A stretch of DNA of 64,000 nucleotides from Brugia malayi (taxonomy: Eukaryota > Nematoda > Chromadorea > Rhabditida > Onchocercidae). Numbering within the stretch: position 1 is the first letter of the stretch; the number at the start of each line of letters is the position of its first letter. The position numbers and the translations under genes were made by a program. A model generated the notes under the pieces. It was not told the origin of the DNA and searched no databases. It saw only the letters and a list, made by a program, of their open reading frames with translations. Below, one piece after another: positions 60,678 to 64,000 of the stretch. Where the stretch lies: NCBI RefSeq assembly GCF_000002995.4, contig NW_025062476.1, positions 1,979,001 through 2,043,000 of the forward strand. The letters run 5' to 3'.

Positions 60678-63600
60678 GAAAATGTTTAAACGAAGAAAAG
60701 GTAATAAATATAAGGAAAAAGGAATTTATGCATTAAAATGAAATTAATACAGGTAAAACAGTATTATATAAATATATATAAATTTTTTTTTTTTTGGAAA
60801 TGAAGACGAAAGGATGGGCGCAAATGGTATCAGTAAAATGTTATAAACAGAGATCTCATCACTTCAACATTTACTAAATACTAACATTTACCCTTTGTTT
60901 TTTTTTTTCTTTTACCCATTCCCATGATATATACTAAAATTTAAATTTAAATTTAAATTTACAAAATACTTTTTAATAAGCAGTGCTACTTTTTGAGTGA
61001 CTTTTTTTTTAAAAAAAAAAAAAAAAGAAAAAGTAATATATTGATGAGGAAAATTTTAATTTTTTTTTTTAAAGTTTTTTTTTTTTTTTTTGAGATTGAA
61101 AGTGAATATTACAAATAGAAATGAAAATTTCATCAGTAAATTGTCAAAATTATTGAATTGAACATTTTACAAAATAATAAATTACTTAATTGTGTTTCAA
61201 AAAAAAAAAAAAAAATTGTCATATTTTAATAGTTAAACTGGTTTTGTGTGCAAATATCAATGAGGTATTCATAATTGTTGACGTCATCTGCTCTTTAGAA
61301 TGTTTAACATTTCTCATCACTAAAATTTTTAAAATAAAACTTTGATAATTTAAGAAAAGTATGAAATTATTTTTTACAAATTTTATTTTATTCCTAATAA
61401 AATAGATATTTTAACAAAATATTTGAAATAAAAAATGAAATTTGATTTAGTGAAAAATGAACAAATAATTGAAACTATTTTTTTTTTTCAATTGATTTTT
61501 GTTTATTGTAGAAAAGATTAGATTTATTAAATGAAAATAAATTGAATTATTTTAAATGCTACAAAAACAAAAATATATATTTGAATGGAAAAGTAATGAA
61601 ATGTTGAAGGAAAGAAGTTAGATCACAATGTTTCATTGTAAAGTTACTTTTGAACATTATTTTATTTCATTTTCAATAAAAATTTAAAAAACAAGTTTTA
61701 GCGCTATTTCAAAAAAATGCCCCAAGCATTTGTAAGTAAGTTTTTTTTTTTTTTAATAAGAATGAAAAAAGAGAGAGAGAGAGAGTAAATAGTACATAAC
61801 TGATTTAGAGTAGTATTTTTTTTTTTTTTTTTAAAAATTGTTAAATTTAAGTCAAAAAATAGCTTTTTTAAAAAAAAAAAAAAGAAAATTTTTGTTTTTT
61901 TTTTTTTTTAATCAAAATAAATGAAAGAAAAAAAAAAAGTAAAATTAATTTTTAAAAGTAAAATTAAAAAATTAACAAAAAAAAATACACATTAATTATT
62001 TACTCGTACATTGCTTTTAATTTCAATTATTATTTTCAATACTTTTATAATATTTTTTTATAAATTTAGATTAATAATTAATGGAAATAAATTAACTATC
62101 AGAAATGATAACTATTTGCAATTACTTTTTGTTAATAATATACGAAAACATTAATTAATAAAAGTTTTATTTGAAAATTTCATTGTAATTACCATAATGA
62201 AATTCATATAACTATCAGAAATAAATTAAAAATATAATTTTTAGCTAGAAAATTTCTAAGATTAAATTGAGAATTAATTAATTATTAGCTAAAAAAAAAA
62301 AAAAACTTTTGAATACATTCATTCTTGATTTTTCCGCTAAACGAACGATTAACGTTTCCGGAATGATAGTAGCATATAATTCAATTTTTCGTTTTCCGTT
62401 TTTGTAAAGCATCCCGTAATAATTCAAATTTCTTCAAATATATTGCAATAAATATTAGAAAGAAGTATTTCTTTACAGCAAACTAATGAATGATCTTTGT
62501 TCTTCTGCAAACTGCAACATATTTTAGCTTAAATAATTTTAGAAATGACAATAATTTAGTTTTTTTTTTTTTTTTTTTTTAATACTAATTTTACATTGAA
62601 ATGATTTTATATATATTTTTTAATTAATTTATTATTTAATATAAAATTTAAATTACTTTTTTCAATATGATAATGATAAATTGAAAATGCTATGTAATTT
62701 CTTATTTTAGCTTTTTCTGTTTTCACAGAAGCTAAAGCAATTGGTTTCACAAATGCTACGTAAAAAAAAAAAAAAAAACATACGTAATCAACGTGTTTAC
62801 GTAAAATGATATTTTAATAATTTTACAAATAATTAATATAAAACATTTTTTTTTTTTTTTTTTTGTATATAAATTATATTTCTTCGAATTATTTAAATCA
62901 GATAGTCATTACCAATAAAAATTGCACAAAATTCGACTATTCTATAACAAATTAATATATAAAAAAATGATTTCAAAAATTTCATCAAAATGATATCAAA
63001 ATATTTATAAATATTTAATTCAATAATATTTCATAAAATTTTAAATTTCATTCTTAAAATTCTTTTAAATTTGCTTTATTTGTCAGCTTTTTTTTTTTTT
63101 TTTTGAAATTATAATAATGCTAAATTAAGAAAAAGTAATAAATAAGCTTAACAATTTCAATTAAATGCTAGTTTTAAGAGGAAATTAAAATGAAATTATG
63201 AAGAAATGATAATCATTAAAGATCAAAAATCTTATTGAATTGATCGTAGATCATAAAAAATTTCAAATTTAATGCTATTATTAAACCTCATATGCATGTA
63301 GTGATTCATTTAAACGTAAAGTTTTTTTTTTTTTTCACCTTAGTATAACTGATCACGTTGACGTAACTTTACGTAGTGAGACGTGAAATTATCAAGTAAA
63401 AAATAAATTAAAATTTTAACACTGTTAATGGTAGACGAATAGATATTTGTATTGAACGTTGCTGAAGTGTTCATTAATGATTGAGAAAAAAGGAATGAAA
63501 CCGGAATTGATGTCTTCCTTCCTTCTTCTCGTCGAGTAAAGGACAACGTTTGAAAATTTTTTTGTTGTAATAAATTTTATTATCAAAGTACTGTAATCAT

Positions 63601-64000
63601 TCCATCTCATTGCGATATTCGTTTATCAGTTAGGAATTTTCAGAAAATTTCTGTAATATTTAATTGCTATATTTTATTTTCCGGAAAACGAAAAGAAAGA
63701 GATATTATCAAATCAAGCATTACTGTAAAATACTTACTTACCTATTCATTGTAAAAGTATAACTTGTAAGGAAGAAAGTTTAATGAAACAGACAAATGAA
63801 GAATTTAATATTATTCATGTAATAAGAGATAAGTAAGTGATAACATTTGATAATTTGATAATGCTTGAATGATAACATTTGATTATTAGCAATATTAATT
63901 GATAAAAGTAAGAGAGGAAAACTTTATAATAATATTTTTTGATTTCATTTTATTCAAATGAAATTTGCTACAATAATTTTGTTCAATTACTATAAATGAA

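Larger units (their letters stand above)
55256..64000. other. AT-rich region with no recognised gene
   Basis: About 8.7 kb upstream of PTR. No exon supported on either strand; open frames here are low-complexity by-products. It contains many A/T homopolymers, a TTG-rich tract (56350-56450), a 144-bp duplication, a GAA run (58182-58201), CT-rich arrays, a perfect hairpin, the CRE-like palindrome TGACGTCA (61279-61286) and several TACGTAA motifs near 62757-62810 and 63360-63390. The last 64 kb edge gives no sign of a gene entering the window. Confidence 0.5.

Overview
This window looks like nuclear DNA of a parasitic nematode, most likely a spirurid or filarial (clade III) worm. It is extremely AT-rich, with A/T homopolymers every few hundred bases. 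Genes are broken into many short exons with 5' sites GTAAGT/GTATGT and 3' sites TTTCAG/TTTTAG. It carries a Patched-related (PTR) gene of the type expanded in nematodes, and several first ATGs sit just after a lone 3' splice site, as expected for spliced-leader trans-splicing. No bacterial, viral or organellar genes and no CRISPR array were seen. All gene models were assembled by hand from reading frame, splice phase and family similarity; none was checked by search.

Layout. 1-5100: no recognised gene, one 54-bp minisatellite. 5101-6790 (-): secreted ten-cysteine Ly6/uPAR-like protein, 4 exons. 9559-10491 (+): NDUFB2, a complex I accessory subunit, 4 exons, with a G-quadruplex motif upstream. 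15656-21364 (+): ABCG5-like half transporter, 14 exons. 25131-26649 (+): acireductone dioxygenase-like protein that has lost metal ligands, 4 exons. 31777-37537 (+): ABCG8-like half transporter, 13 exons. 39333-44957 (-): COG4, 20 exons. 44972-45291 (-): two terminal exons of an unidentified tail-anchored protein abutting COG4. 46040-46266 (+): possible 42-aa micro-protein. 47359-55255 (-): PTR protein with sterol-sensing domain, about 16 exons. 55256-64000: no recognised gene, only AT-rich sequence and repeats.

Functional theme. ABCG5-like and ABCG8-like are probably the two halves of a sterol/lipid exporter. In vertebrates the pair is head-to-head and adjacent; here it is head-to-tail with another gene between. 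The ABCG5-like half keeps Walker A and Walker B but has lost the signature and H-loop; the ABCG8-like half has lost almost every nucleotide-binding motif. A PTR protein, from a family linked to sterol/lipid handling, lies 10 kb away.

Most unusual feature. Four tandem repeats are built on splice junctions. In ABCG8-like, exon 5's donor lies in a 121-bp duplication, exon 6's acceptor in nine 55-bp units and exon 7's acceptor in seven 27-bp units; in the Ly6-like gene, exon 2's donor lies in about eleven 31-bp units. Each repeat lines up many copies of a usable splice site beside the real one. The 27-bp array is in frame and stop-free, so choice of acceptor could lengthen the protein in 9-residue steps.
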